Below, piece by piece: positions 1 through 9,067 of a DNA stretch of 64,000 nucleotides. Within the stretch, counting starts at the first letter, position 1. The number at the start of each line of letters is the position of its first letter. The notes beneath the pieces are model-generated. The model made no database searches and had not been told where the DNA came from. It worked only from the letters and a program-made list of their open reading frames with translations. The stretch comes from Lutimonas zeaxanthinifaciens (lineage in GTDB: Bacteria; Bacteroidota; Bacteroidia; Flavobacteriales; Flavobacteriaceae), in contig NZ_CP129964.1 of the NCBI RefSeq assembly GCF_030503675.1, forward strand, positions 744,001 to 808,000, in the 5' to 3' direction. The position numbers were made by a program, and so were the translations under genes.

Positions 1-459
1 ATGTTAAACGCATACTTTGACATCATGGTGAAGGAGATTATCAAACAAGACGGTAATGTAGATAAGTTTTTGGGTGATGCCGTGATGGCCTTTTTTAGTG
101 GTGACTTTCATCTGGACAGGGCTATCGAAGCTTGTGTTGATATACGAACGGCAATAGAAAACGCTGACATTGGTATTGGAATTGAATCTTTCAAACCCGA
201 AGTTTCCATTGGTATTAACAGCGGGGACATGGTTTGGGGAAATATTGGATCTTCAACCTTAAAGCGACTTGATCATACGGTAATAGGGGATGCAGTGAAT
301 CTTGCTGCTCGATTACAATCAGCTGCTCAAAACGGTCAAATTCTGATCACAGAAGAAAGTTACGAGAAAGTCAAGGAATCCTTTAAATGTGAGAAAATTG
401 GGCCAATCCAAATGAAGAATAGATCGGAACCGGTTATCGTATACCAGGTGATCAGCTAA
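1..459 (+). CDS. Class III adenylate/guanylate cyclase, C-terminal part (5' end outside window)
   Basis: This is the C-terminal part of a class III nucleotide cyclase catalytic domain, which converts ATP or GTP to the cyclic monophosphate. The second metal-binding aspartate lies in KFLGDAVMAFF (residues 22-32 of the visible part). The transition-state asparagine/arginine pair lies in GDAVNLAARLQ (about residues 93-105). The first metal aspartate and the substrate-specifying start of the fold are not visible, and the first base of the window is already inside the domain, so the methionine at base 1 is probably internal. Whether it makes cAMP or cGMP, and what sensor precedes it, cannot be seen. 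The gene ends convergent with the FAS1 gene across a hairpin. The family call is firm; the start is not. Confidence 0.88.
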   Translation: MLNAYFDIMVKEIIKQDGNVDKFLGDAVMAFFSGDFHLDRAIEACVDIRTAIENADIGIGIESFKPEVSIGINSGDMVWGNIGSSTLKRLDHTVIGDAVNLAARLQSAAQNGQILITEESYEKVKESFKCEKIGPIQMKNRSEPVIVYQVIS

Positions 460-481
460 AAAAAGGCCGCATATAGCGGCC
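457..481 (-). terminator. Hairpin terminator between convergent genes
   Basis: A perfect 6-bp stem GGCCGC/GCGGCC (465-470 and 476-481) encloses a 5-base loop. The A-run at 458-464 reads as a U-tract after the stem on the minus strand. It therefore fits termination of the FAS1 gene best, with a weaker effect on the cyclase transcript. Confidence 0.7.
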
Positions 482-513
482 AAAACGGATTTTTCTAGTT
501 AGTAAGAAGTTTC

Positions 514-1224
514 CTAAGGATTCGCTCCCTGACATGCAAGATCAATGGGTAAAAGTACTTCACTAATGACATGTACGATACCATTCTTTGCTATTTTATC
601 GGCATCATTTGGCCCAATTATCGCGATACTGCCAACACTTTCAACCGTTCGATCATATTTTACTGTAAGCGGTTTACCATATAAAGTTTCCACTTCTCGT
701 TCGTTCTCATTTGGGATAATACTGTTGGCATCTTGTCTTCCTTTAGCTACGTGATAGAGAAGAATATCCCGTACCAGACCAGGATCTCCGATTTCTGAAA
801 TATCCTGAGTTTTCATACCCAGACAATTGTATAGTTTGAAAAAGGCTTCATTGTTTGGGGCAAAAACAGTGTGCTGTACGGATTGGGAAGCAAATAATTC
901 GATAAGCTGAGTATAAATTTCGGCATTGACATAATCAAGTGCTTCAATCAATTCGGTGTGCCCGTTATCCAGAAGTATGGCTGTTATTGATTCCTTCAAT
1001 TCCTCATCTCCTGCATTACTAACCGGGTTATTCACTGGTGTGTTGTATGAGGTTGAAGAGCTGACACGTTCTTCTACAATGTCCATGCTGTCTGAGCCAC
1101 AAGATAAAAGTATAATAACTATAAACATCATCGCTCCGATCAGAGCAGTTGATCCATATAATTTTGAGACCCATTTCTGAATCTTGAATTTATCTATTTT
1201 TGCTATGCTAATGTTTCCTCTCAT
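514..1224 (-). CDS. Fasciclin (FAS1) domain lipoprotein
   Basis: The protein has 236 residues. A hydrophobic segment ends in the lipobox-like ILLSC with the cysteine at residue 42. This is followed by a Ser/Asn-rich linker and one FAS1 domain (about residues 75-230) with the typical HTVFAPNNEAF box and a terminal GIVHVIS.VLLP box. FAS1 domains mediate adhesion or protein-protein contact at cell surfaces; the ligand here is unknown. The first methionine gives an unusually long region before the hydrophobic core. An internal start at 1131 (MMFIVI...) would give a compact lipoprotein signal, so the true start is uncertain. A good Bacteroidota promoter lies upstream at 1282-1313. FAS1 proteins of this type are common in marine flavobacteria. 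Confidence 0.88.
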   Translation of the reverse strand: MRGNISIAKIDKFKIQKWVSKLYGSTALIGAMMFIVIILLSCGSDSMDIVEERVSSSTSYNTPVNNPVSNAGDEELKESITAILLDNGHTELIEALDYVNAEIYTQLIELFASQSVQHTVFAPNNEAFFKLYNCLGMKTQDISEIGDPGLVRDILLYHVAKGRQDANSIIPNENEREVETLYGKPLTVKYDRTVESVGSIAIIGPNDADKIAKNGIVHVISEVLLPIDLACQGANP

Positions 1225-1281
1225 TCCCGTTAATTCTTAACATTTGAATTTATTGTTTAAGAAAAAATATAAAAACTTAAA

Positions 1282-1313
1282 CAAAAGTATATCATTTCTC
1301 GTGAAAAAACAAA
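1282..1313 (-). promoter_or_regulatory. Bacteroidota-type promoter for the FAS1 gene
   Basis: On the minus strand, TACTTTTG (1282-1289) matches the -7 element TAnnTTTG. TTTG (1310-1313) sits 20 bases upstream as the -33 element. The expected transcription start is near 1275, giving a leader of about 50 bases. Confidence 0.65.
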
Positions 1314-1408
1314 TCTGTACCCAATAAATCAATAAGTTTTTTCTTTTTTTAAAGCAGTCATTGCTCATTTTTGAGTAACAGTTGAGATATTTGCATTTTA
1401 ATTTTGAC

Positions 1409-2548
1409 ATGGATAAAGTTTCAAGTCAACGCGTATCGTTGAGTATATATTTTTTTCTGTTGGGTTTCGGATTTTCTAACTGGGCCTCCAGAATTCCGTC
1501 TATTAAAGAGAATTTCAATTTTGATGAAGCGGAACTAGGGAATTTACTTTTGGTGATGCCGATCAGTTCAATGATCGGGTTGCCCATATCCGGTTGGCTC
1601 GTATCTAAATTCAACAGCAGGACCCCGCTATTGGTTTCCTTTGTGGTTCTCTGTCTTTCATTGATCCTTATTGGTTATGCCGATGATCTGGTTAGCCTGA
1701 TTATTGGGGTGGCACTTTTCGCATTTTGTACCCGAATAGCTAATATTGCTGTAAACACGCAATCTTTGACTCTGCAAAAACAAAGGGAAAAAAAGATTAT
1801 AGGTTCCTTTCATGGTCTTTGGAGCCTGGGAGGACTGGGCGGTGCATTGTTCTCAACGATTATGGTAGGGTTCGGGATATCCATGAGAGATCATTTTTTG
1901 TATATCGGTATCCTGAGTCTTGTAGTTTCTGTTGCTTCCTTCTCCTACCTAATCCCGAAAGATAAATCTGAAATTGGTAACAAGCTAATTTTAGGTAAAC
2001 CGGACAAATACATTCTCTACCTCGGGCTTATGGTTTTCTTTGGTGCGCTGTGTGAAGGAGGGATGTTTGACTGGAGTGGTGTTTATTTTAAAGAAGTTGT
2101 AGGCCAAGAGGTATTTACCCTTGGTTATCTGATCTTTATGGCATTCATGGCTTTGTCACGTTTTTATTCAGATAAACTTGTGGATCGAATCGGAATGAGA
2201 AAAACCTATATCCTGGGGGCATCTATTGTTGGAATTGGTATGTCGATTGTCATCATATTTCCATTTTTCTGGCCGGTACTGATCGGTTTTTCTCTGGTCG
2301 GAATAGGAGTTGCATCGGTCTTTCCCATGACCTTTGCCCTGGCTGGTAGTTCCAAGAAATATTCACCGGGAATGGCTATTTCAATCATCTCAACCTATGG
2401 AATTGTAGGAATGCTGATTGGGCCTCCTTTGGTTGGATATATTGCTCATGTCATCGGATTGCGGTATGCCTTTATACTTTTTATACTCTCAGGCTTAATG
2501 TTAATTCCACTTTCGTACTCCTTTTTCAGGTTGAACAAGGAAGAATGA
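1409..2548 (+). CDS. Major facilitator superfamily transporter
   Basis: This is a polytopic inner-membrane protein of 379 residues with about 12 hydrophobic segments. A loop-2 motif of MFS type (GWLVSKFNSR) follows the second helix, and an equivalent SDKLVDRIGMRK follows helix 8. The beginning (NWASRIPSIKENF) resembles the YbjJ/FucP-like sugar-transporter branch, but the substrate cannot be told from sequence. A TTG at 1382 is in frame; the ATG at 1409 is preferred because it starts directly before the first helix. The next gene begins soon after the stop, so co-transcription with the DUF1295 gene is likely. Confidence 0.9.
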   Translation: MDKVSSQRVSLSIYFFLLGFGFSNWASRIPSIKENFNFDEAELGNLLLVMPISSMIGLPISGWLVSKFNSRTPLLVSFVVLCLSLILIGYADDLVSLIIGVALFAFCTRIANIAVNTQSLTLQKQREKKIIGSFHGLWSLGGLGGALFSTIMVGFGISMRDHFLYIGILSLVVSVASFSYLIPKDKSEIGNKLILGKPDKYILYLGLMVFFGALCEGGMFDWSGVYFKEVVGQEVFTLGYLIFMAFMALSRFYSDKLVDRIGMRKTYILGASIVGIGMSIVIIFPFFWPVLIGFSLVGIGVASVFPMTFALAGSSKKYSPGMAISIISTYGIVGMLIGPPLVGYIAHVIGLRYAFILFILSGLMLIPLSYSFFRLNKEE

Positions 2549-2600
2549 ATTATTGTTTTCAAAAATCGTAACTTTAATATCGATTAAAAATATTCATTCA

Positions 2601-3374
2601 ATGTTTGTAGTTCAGGCAGTTATTGGCGTATTTGTCATGATGACCCTATTGTGGTTGTGCAGTATCTATCTAAACAATGTCAGCATTGTAGATAATTTCT
2701 GGGGAATGGGTTTTGTTTTGGTCGTTTGGATTCTTGCCTCGCAATCGGACGCACTTTATACGCGAGACTATCTGTTAATTCTCCTGGTAACTTTGTGGGG
2801 AACAAGGCTTTCAGTTTACCTCATGCAACGGAATTACGGGAAAAAGGAGGACTACAGGTACCAGGAATTCAGAGAGCGTTATGGCAGAGAACGCTACTGG
2901 TGGTTCAGTTATTTTCAGGTGTTTCTTTTGCAGGGAGCATTGATCCTGATCATCTCTTTACCTTTTTATGGCATTTTTAAAAAGACAGTATCCGATGAAT
3001 TAAATTTCATTGATTATTTAGGTATTTTGATCTGGGTGATCGGATTTGTATTTGAGTCTGTTGGAGATTATCAATTAGCATCTTTTAAAAAAGACCCAAA
3101 CAATAAGGGAAAACTTCTCACTTCGGGTTTATGGCGTTATACGCGGCATCCAAATTATTTTGGTGATGCCGCCGTTTGGTGGGGATACGGTCTGATTGCC
3201 ATAGCATCCGGTGCTTATTGGTACAGTCTTGGAGCATTACTCATGACTTATTTGATCCTGAAGATATCAGGGGTATCATTATTGGAAAAGTCCTTGTCAG
3301 TTAAAAAACCGGGATACGAAGATTATATGAACAGCACAAATTCATTTATTCCCTGGATCCCAAAACGAAAATAA
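2601..3374 (+). CDS. DUF1295 / steroid 5-alpha-reductase-like membrane protein
   Basis: An integral membrane protein of 257 residues if started at ATG 2601 (a TTG at 2553 would add 16 residues). Diagnostic elements are DNFWGMGF near the N-terminus, LWGTRLSVYL, the conserved FRERYGRERYWWFSYFQVF segment, and the C-terminal SGLWRYTRHPNYFGD motif. That last motif is shared by DUF1295 proteins, 5-alpha reductases and isoprenylcysteine methyltransferases and is thought to bind nucleotide or AdoMet-type cofactors. The natural substrate of DUF1295 proteins is generally not established. Its stop overlaps the next start by one base (TAATG), showing translational coupling. Confidence 0.85.
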   Translation: MFVVQAVIGVFVMMTLLWLCSIYLNNVSIVDNFWGMGFVLVVWILASQSDALYTRDYLLILLVTLWGTRLSVYLMQRNYGKKEDYRYQEFRERYGRERYWWFSYFQVFLLQGALILIISLPFYGIFKKTVSDELNFIDYLGILIWVIGFVFESVGDYQLASFKKDPNNKGKLLTSGLWRYTRHPNYFGDAAVWWGYGLIAIASGAYWYSLGALLMTYLILKISGVSLLEKSLSVKKPGYEDYMNSTNSFIPWIPKRK

Positions 3375-3646
3375 TGACCGACTTCTTAAAAGAACATATC
3401 TGGCTGATCCTTTTTGTGATCTGGGGCTTACCACTGACATACTATCGAAGCAGGTTCAGGAAAATGGTTTACCAAACAGATCACTGGGCCATCAACATTC
3501 AGCCCAGGTTTGTAAAAGAAACCAAGGCACTTTTTGGATTTTATCATCCTCCCGGGCAAGGATTCATTAAACTCAGAAATTTCTATCGTTTTTATCTGAT
3601 CGTTTATTTGATACTGTTCTTGTGTTATTTCAACTTCAGCAAGTAG
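3374..3646 (+). CDS. Small two-helix membrane protein
   Basis: This 90-residue protein has a hydrophobic helix at each end (about residues 8-24 and 70-86) and a basic, aromatic middle containing HPPGQGFIK. I do not recognise a family. Its start overlaps the stop of the DUF1295 gene by one base, so the two are almost certainly made together. A role in the same membrane lipid or redox function is an inference from that coupling only. Confidence 0.7.
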   Translation: MTDFLKEHIWLILFVIWGLPLTYYRSRFRKMVYQTDHWAINIQPRFVKETKALFGFYHPPGQGFIKLRNFYRFYLIVYLILFLCYFNFSK

Positions 3647-3685
3647 ATTAATTTTTTTATTTTTAGTGCTTTTATTTTTTAAATT

Positions 3686-4237
3686 ATGAACAGACGTCAG
3701 TTATTAAAGAATTCTGTATTTACAGCTATTGGTTTGGGCCTTAGCCCCGGGATCATCATGTCTTTGGAAAGTTGCGCAAAAGAAAGGCCTTCTTCAGATG
3801 ATCCTTTGTATTTCAATGAAGAAGAGTTTGATACCCTTTGGTTAATGGCCAATATTATCTTGCCTAAAACGGAAACTCCCGGTGCCATTGAAGCTGGGGT
3901 TCCTTTATTTATGGATAAACTTTATGGGGAGTTCCTCGAGGATGATGAAAAAAATAAGTTTCAGGCCGGATTAAAGAACTTTATGGCAACCTGTGAAAAT
4001 GAGAATGGTGAGGGTTTTTTAGATCTTGACAAGGAAGCGCAGATTTCCTATCTGGAAAAGCTGGACAATGCCGGTGCTGAGGAAGAATTTTTTAAATCTT
4101 CAAAACAAATCATACTATGGGCTTATTTTACGTCTGAGGCCGGTATGAGAAGCATGAATTATTTACCTGTCCCGGGTCGATATAATGGCTGTATCAGTAT
4201 TGACGGTGAGGAAAAAAATATAGTGGGTAATCGATAA
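3686..4237 (+). CDS. Gluconate 2-dehydrogenase subunit 3-type protein (Tat hitch-hiker subunit)
   Basis: A 183-residue protein whose N-terminus carries a twin-arginine signal, NRRQLLK (residues 2-8), followed by a hydrophobic stretch and a cysteine near residue 30. The body (FDTLWLMANIILPKTETPGAIEAGV) matches the small-subunit family found with GMC dehydrogenases. In bacterial FAD-dependent gluconate and glucose dehydrogenases this subunit has the Tat signal and carries the signal-less catalytic subunit across the inner membrane. The GMC oxidoreductase follows 13 bases downstream and has no signal of its own, which fits that role. Confidence 0.88.
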   Translation: MNRRQLLKNSVFTAIGLGLSPGIIMSLESCAKERPSSDDPLYFNEEEFDTLWLMANIILPKTETPGAIEAGVPLFMDKLYGEFLEDDEKNKFQAGLKNFMATCENENGEGFLDLDKEAQISYLEKLDNAGAEEEFFKSSKQIILWAYFTSEAGMRSMNYLPVPGRYNGCISIDGEEKNIVGNR

Positions 4238-4250
4238 GGATTTTAATACA

Positions 4251-5933
4251 ATGAAAGAAAACGAATTTGATGTCATCGTGATTGGTTCAGGTATGTCAGG
4301 TGGATGGGCGGCCAAGGAATTTACTGAAAAAGGAATGAAAACTCTTGTCCTGGAAAGGGGAAGGATGGTGGAGCATATAAAAGATTATCCAACGACGAAC
4401 ATGGCTCCCTGGGAATTTGAATTCCGAAAAAGGCCAACCAAGGAAACCCGGGAAGAATATCATATTCAAAAAGGAGTATATGCTTTTAACGAGGCGACAA
4501 AACATTTTTTTGCGAGTGACAAGAAACATCCCTATTCAACGCCTCCGGACAAACCTTTCAGATGGATCAAAGGTTTTCATACCGGTGGGAAAAGTCTTAC
4601 CTGGTGGAGACAGACCTACAGGATGAGCGAGATGGATTTTGAGGCAAATGCCAGGGATGGACACGGTGTGGACTGGCCCGTTCGTTATAAAGATATTGAA
4701 CCCTGGTATGACTATGTTGAGGAATACATCGGGGTCAGTGGTCAAAATGAAGGGCTTGAACAATTACCCGACGGGAAATTCTTAAAGCCGATGGAGATGA
4801 ACTGTGTGGAAGAGCACCTCAAAGATTCCCTTGAAAAAAACTATGATAACAGGACGTTGACAATAGGCCGAACAGCACATCTTACTGAAAGGCACAATGA
4901 ACGAGGTCCCTGTCAGTACAGAAATATGTGTGAGACCGGTTGTCCGTTCTCCGGATATTTTAGCAGTGTAAGTGTCACCCTTCCAGCTGCCCAAAAAACG
5001 GGTAATATGACCTTTAGGCCCAATTCAATTGTTCACTCCATTCTCTATGATAAAAAAAAGGGAAAAGCCAGTGGTGTCAAAGTTATCGATGCGGAAACCA
5101 AGGAAACGAGAGAATATCATGCAAGGGTTATTTTCCTGTGTGCCTCAACTTTGCCCAGTACTCAGATCATGCTGAACAGTACTTCGGAAAGTTTCCCTAA
5201 TGGTATTGCGAATTCAAGTGGAATGCTGGGACGTCATTTGATGGATCATTATACTATTGATATACGAGGCGTTTATCAAGGATTTGAAGACGGCTATTAT
5301 AACGGTCACCGTCCTAACGGAATTTACTTACCACGATTTAAAAATTTGAATGGCCAGGAAGAAGATTACGTCAGAGGTTTTGCCTATCAGGGAAGTGCGA
5401 GTAGACTCGGTTGGGAACTAGGTAATTATGTTCCGGGCATAGGTGGTGAATTCAAGGACCAACTTCAAAAACCGGGCCCATGGGTTATGGGATTAGGTGG
5501 CTATGGGGAATGCCTTCCTTACTATGACAATCAAGTCACCCTTCATCCGGATAAAAAGGACGAGTGGGGTATGCCCATTCTCCATATCAGTTGTGAACTT
5601 AAGGAAAATGAAAAGAAGATCATGGAGGCTATGAAAGAGCATGCAAGGGACATTCTTGAAAAGGCTGGATTCACAAACATTGAGCATTCGAGTCCTGAAG
5701 ACTGGATCTTTGGCGATGGTATTCATGAAATGGGGACGGCAAGAATGGGTAGAGATCCCAAGACTTCTGTTTTAAATAAATGGAATGCTTGTCATGATGT
5801 TCCGAATTTGTTTGTGACAGATGGTTCTTTTATGACCTCTTCGGCTTGTCAGAACCCATCGCTGTCCTATATGGCTTTTACTGCCCGTGCCGCGAACTAT
5901 GCTGTAGAAAAAATGAAAAAAGGAGAATTATAG
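4251..5933 (+). CDS. GMC-family FAD-dependent oxidoreductase with Fe-S-type cysteine motif
   Basis: The protein has 560 residues. An N-terminal FAD-binding Rossmann motif VIGSGMSGGWAA (about residues 9-20) is followed by an LERG acidic end. A flavin-contact region reads GGKSLTWWRQTYRM. The C-terminal GMC block contains HEMGTARMG and ACQNPSLSYMAFTARAA. Cys221, Cys227 and Cys231 form CQYRNMCETGC. In FAD-dependent glucose dehydrogenases a comparable cluster binds a [3Fe-4S] centre that passes electrons on to a cytochrome c subunit. The enzyme presumably oxidises a sugar or polyol in the periplasm after co-export with the preceding Tat subunit. No cytochrome subunit is adjacent, so the electron acceptor is unknown. 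The precise substrate cannot be read from sequence. Confidence 0.92.
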   Translation: MKENEFDVIVIGSGMSGGWAAKEFTEKGMKTLVLERGRMVEHIKDYPTTNMAPWEFEFRKRPTKETREEYHIQKGVYAFNEATKHFFASDKKHPYSTPPDKPFRWIKGFHTGGKSLTWWRQTYRMSEMDFEANARDGHGVDWPVRYKDIEPWYDYVEEYIGVSGQNEGLEQLPDGKFLKPMEMNCVEEHLKDSLEKNYDNRTLTIGRTAHLTERHNERGPCQYRNMCETGCPFSGYFSSVSVTLPAAQKTGNMTFRPNSIVHSILYDKKKGKASGVKVIDAETKETREYHARVIFLCASTLPSTQIMLNSTSESFPNGIANSSGMLGRHLMDHYTIDIRGVYQGFEDGYYNGHRPNGIYLPRFKNLNGQEEDYVRGFAYQGSASRLGWELGNYVPGIGGEFKDQLQKPGPWVMGLGGYGECLPYYDNQVTLHPDKKDEWGMPILHISCELKENEKKIMEAMKEHARDILEKAGFTNIEHSSPEDWIFGDGIHEMGTARMGRDPKTSVLNKWNACHDVPNLFVTDGSFMTSSACQNPSLSYMAFTARAANYAVEKMKKGEL

Positions 5934-5987
5934 AATCCGTTTTTTCTTCTTGTTTTTTTGTTTGTGGAATTAGGGTTACAGACAAGC

Positions 5988-7352
5988 TTAAGGGTTGATC
6001 CATTGAAGAGGTTTTTTACCTTGGGAAGTGTGTTTCTCTGGATTGTTGACTTTGCCTTTTAAATAATTGGTTCTTGCCTTTTTGATTTCATCAGCGCTGA
6101 CTATAATGCTAATTTTCTCACTATCATATGAGTTAAGTGCTTTTATGAATTCTCTGGAACCATAACGATTTGCGAAATAAGATAGGGTGGGTTCGTTCAG
6201 TTCCAGATGATCGATCCACTTATACAAGGCGTTTAAAGAAGATTTGCTATCCTTTTTTGCCACCTCACTCAGAAAAATTTTGAAATGGAATTTTTCTGAC
6301 TCAAGATAGGCTTTTCTGTTATTTTTTATCCTCGTTAAGAGCCCTTTCGTTATAAGGAGCCATCTCAAGGCTTTGTAAAGGAAAAGTAGAAGTAAAATAC
6401 CAATGCCCAAATAGGTTAGAAATTCTTTTACTGTAAGTCCGAGGATTTTTGCCTGGCTTTTTTCAATTTTCTCATCGGATAAAGCGGGTGAGGCGATCAG
6501 CAAGGAATCCCGAACACTTTCCAGCATTCCCAGATCAGGGTTCGGAAGTACCTCAATGCTTTTACCCGGAATTGTTTTTTTATACAGTTTTTGCTGTCTC
6601 GGATTCCACCAGTTTACGGTTATTTCGGGTAGATCAACCGTTCCTTCTTTTTCGAATAAATAGCGCACACTTTCTGTTCTTGCTGAACTAATTGCTGTTT
6701 TTGATTTATTAGTAGCAATGTCAGGCCGGGTAGGGTAAAGGCTAACGCTTTCAATACTATCCCATACAATTGGAGGAATTAATTCAGCCACGGTTCCGGA
6801 GGCCTTTCTTGAAATGGAACGTTCAATAACGTCTCCAACTTTTATTGATTTGATATTTCCTTTCCAGGATTCATTCACATATACATTAGACGATACCAAC
6901 CAATTCTCCTTATCAAAGCCTTTCGGAATGCCCTTAATAACAATGGCTCTCTCTTTTGTTTTTACGGTTCTTTTTATTCCTTTATAATCGCCTTCATTTG
7001 GTGTTTCAACGATTAGTTCCAAAGAAGGAAAAACAAGATCTTCCTCGTCATAAGGAAAGACATTATAAATCGCCTCCACACCCGCATAGTTTTTACCCTT
7101 GATCTGTTTGTTTACAGAAACCGATCTGAAATATACCGTGAATGCACCATTGACTTTGATGTTTCCAAAATTAACTCCGGATGTAAACCAAGTTGAAGTA
7201 TAGATTCCCACGCTGACCTGAACAGGCTCTCCTACATAGGCGGATCCTTTATTCACTTTGATTTCACTTAAAACCTGGCTTTGCCCCAGAATATTCCCTG
7301 TAACAAATACAAGAAAGAGGGAAATGATACTATTTTTAATCGTGGCTACCAT
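5988..7352 (-). CDS. batD: BatD-like protein (last gene of the Bat operon)
   Basis: A 454-residue envelope protein with an N-terminal signal peptide ending near GQSQV. Ig-like regions follow that begin SEIKVNKGSAYVGEPVQVSVGIY, the typical opening of BatD proteins. One transmembrane helix (about residues 313-335, ending LYKALRWLL) precedes a cytoplasmic tail of about 115 residues. Bat proteins were first linked to aerotolerance in Bacteroides; they are thought to form an envelope complex driven by the MoxR ATPase. The start overlaps the end of the upstream VWA/TPR gene by 7 bases. The last gene of the operon ends convergent with the GMC gene. Confidence 0.85.
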   Translation of the reverse strand: MVATIKNSIISLFLVFVTGNILGQSQVLSEIKVNKGSAYVGEPVQVSVGIYTSTWFTSGVNFGNIKVNGAFTVYFRSVSVNKQIKGKNYAGVEAIYNVFPYDEEDLVFPSLELIVETPNEGDYKGIKRTVKTKERAIVIKGIPKGFDKENWLVSSNVYVNESWKGNIKSIKVGDVIERSISRKASGTVAELIPPIVWDSIESVSLYPTRPDIATNKSKTAISSARTESVRYLFEKEGTVDLPEITVNWWNPRQQKLYKKTIPGKSIEVLPNPDLGMLESVRDSLLIASPALSDEKIEKSQAKILGLTVKEFLTYLGIGILLLLFLYKALRWLLITKGLLTRIKNNRKAYLESEKFHFKIFLSEVAKKDSKSSLNALYKWIDHLELNEPTLSYFANRYGSREFIKALNSYDSEKISIIVSADEIKKARTNYLKGKVNNPEKHTSQGKKPLQWINP

Positions 7353-9067
7353 GTTATTTCCTTCTTTTTAGGTTGCATGTTTTGGGTTTTCACCTGATGA
7401 TTAAATTTTCTTTTCAGAAACAAAGAAGGATCGTCATCAACTTTGCGCATTAAAACTTTTTGAGAATTTTTACTTTTACCTGATTCAAAATCCGGTGGGA
7501 CCTCATCCATTTCTTTTCCTGTTCTCATATCCGTACCCACAGTTTCTTCTTTCCGCTCTTGCTTCATGTCTTCCTCTGATGCTTCCTGGCCGCCGCCACC
7601 CAGATCTTCCATATCTTTGTTCTCGATATTTTCGGCATTCAGATCTTCCTGTACTTCTTGCGCCTCTTCAGGATTAACCGGGCTTTCTCCTTCCATAATT
7701 TGCTGAGTTAATTCCTTGTTTTTTCTTGCTCCTTCAAGATCCGGATCTAACTGTACCGCCTGATCAAATGCCGAAGCAGCTTCGGCATAGTCACCATTTT
7801 CATAGTATGCAAGGCCCAGGTTGTATGCCCCCATCGCCGTTGTGTCTTTTTGAAAGGCTTCAATGGCCTTCTTATAATCACCTGATTTGTACCAGGCTAC
7901 TCCTTCTCTCAGCGGGTCCTGATACAATTCAGCGGCTTTACTGAATTCTTTTTTATCATATTCCTGCTGTGCCTGAAAGTCTCTGGTCTTCCAGAGATCC
8001 ATAAATTTTGATTCCTCCGAACAGGAACCCAGGCTGAACATGATCAGTAGCCCATAAAGCACCCAGCCTTTTCTAAACCAGGCCAGAATGATGACGGCAA
8101 ATGGAATCGCCAGCCAGGGCCCCTCATCTTTCCAGTTATCTTCTTTTTCTTCTGGATCTTCTTTGAATTCAAGATGATCACTAATCTTATTCGCCAGAAA
8201 TTCCATATCGCTTTTGTCCAGCGTGAGCGGACTGATGGTTACTCGCTCTAACGATCCAATTTTATTTAGTATTTCTTTATTCAGCGAAGAAAAAACTTCT
8301 TTGCCCTGCTTATCCTTTAAGGCCCTTGATCCTCTATTAGCCGGGACAGCTGCTCCTCCTATGGTATTCATAGGAAGAATGGTCAGGGAATGATTGTTGG
8401 CGTTGATAAATTTCTGGATCATGTTAAAACTCTCCTCAGTAAAATCGTCTGAAATAAGAAGAACATGACCCGGTGCATTGGATACAGAAGTGATGGTGTC
8501 AGCGAGCTCCAGTGCATTTTGCAAATCACTGCCCGGGAAGGGCATGATGTCAGGAGACAGTGTTTTAATATGACTGTTGATTATCTTATAATCTCTGGTC
8601 AACGGCACTATGGTATGCGCTGTGCCGGCATATCCGATCAAAGCGATTCTGGCTCCAGGTTTAGAATCAAGGAGGTCTCTGATTTTAAACTTGGACCTTT
8701 CAAGCCTTGAAGGCTGAATATCTGTGACCATCATACTTTGAGATAAGTCAAGAAGGATGACCATTGGTGTTTCGAGGATCTTATCAGGTTCCTCAACTTT
8801 TTGCCAAGTCGGCCCGGCCACACCAAGAATCGCAAGTGATAGTGTTATAAATAACCCCACATGCATCCACTTTTTTATGTTTTCACTTCCTTTTTTGATC
8901 ATAAAAGGCCTTAAATGAGGGGCAATTACTTCTTTCCATTTGATAGTTTCTCTCAATCCTGACATTGCCAGAATAAAGGATAGAAACACCGCTGGTAACA
9001 ACCATAGAAGTTGAGGCCTTAAAAAATGGAATTCTTCCCAGTTCATATGTAGAAACCCTTCGTTCAT
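7346..9067 (-). CDS. BatB-BatC fusion: von Willebrand A domain plus TPR protein
   Basis: This 573-residue membrane protein has two N-terminal helices, then a VWA domain with an intact metal-ion-dependent adhesion site (DLSQSM, about residues 107-112). A further hydrophobic segment around residues 335-355 precedes a TPR region (about 365-470, for example GAYNLGLAYYENGDYAEAASAF). A long acidic Glu/Asp/Lys tail ends the protein. In most Bacteroides Bat operons the VWA protein (BatB) and the TPR protein (BatC) are separate; here they are one polypeptide. It overlaps BatA by 4 bases (ATGA) and BatD by 7, so all are translationally coupled. Confidence 0.87.
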   Translation of the reverse strand: MNEGFLHMNWEEFHFLRPQLLWLLPAVFLSFILAMSGLRETIKWKEVIAPHLRPFMIKKGSENIKKWMHVGLFITLSLAILGVAGPTWQKVEEPDKILETPMVILLDLSQSMMVTDIQPSRLERSKFKIRDLLDSKPGARIALIGYAGTAHTIVPLTRDYKIINSHIKTLSPDIMPFPGSDLQNALELADTITSVSNAPGHVLLISDDFTEESFNMIQKFINANNHSLTILPMNTIGGAAVPANRGSRALKDKQGKEVFSSLNKEILNKIGSLERVTISPLTLDKSDMEFLANKISDHLEFKEDPEEKEDNWKDEGPWLAIPFAVIILAWFRKGWVLYGLLIMFSLGSCSEESKFMDLWKTRDFQAQQEYDKKEFSKAAELYQDPLREGVAWYKSGDYKKAIEAFQKDTTAMGAYNLGLAYYENGDYAEAASAFDQAVQLDPDLEGARKNKELTQQIMEGESPVNPEEAQEVQEDLNAENIENKDMEDLGGGGQEASEEDMKQERKEETVGTDMRTGKEMDEVPPDFESGKSKNSQKVLMRKVDDDPSLFLKRKFNHQVKTQNMQPKKKEITW

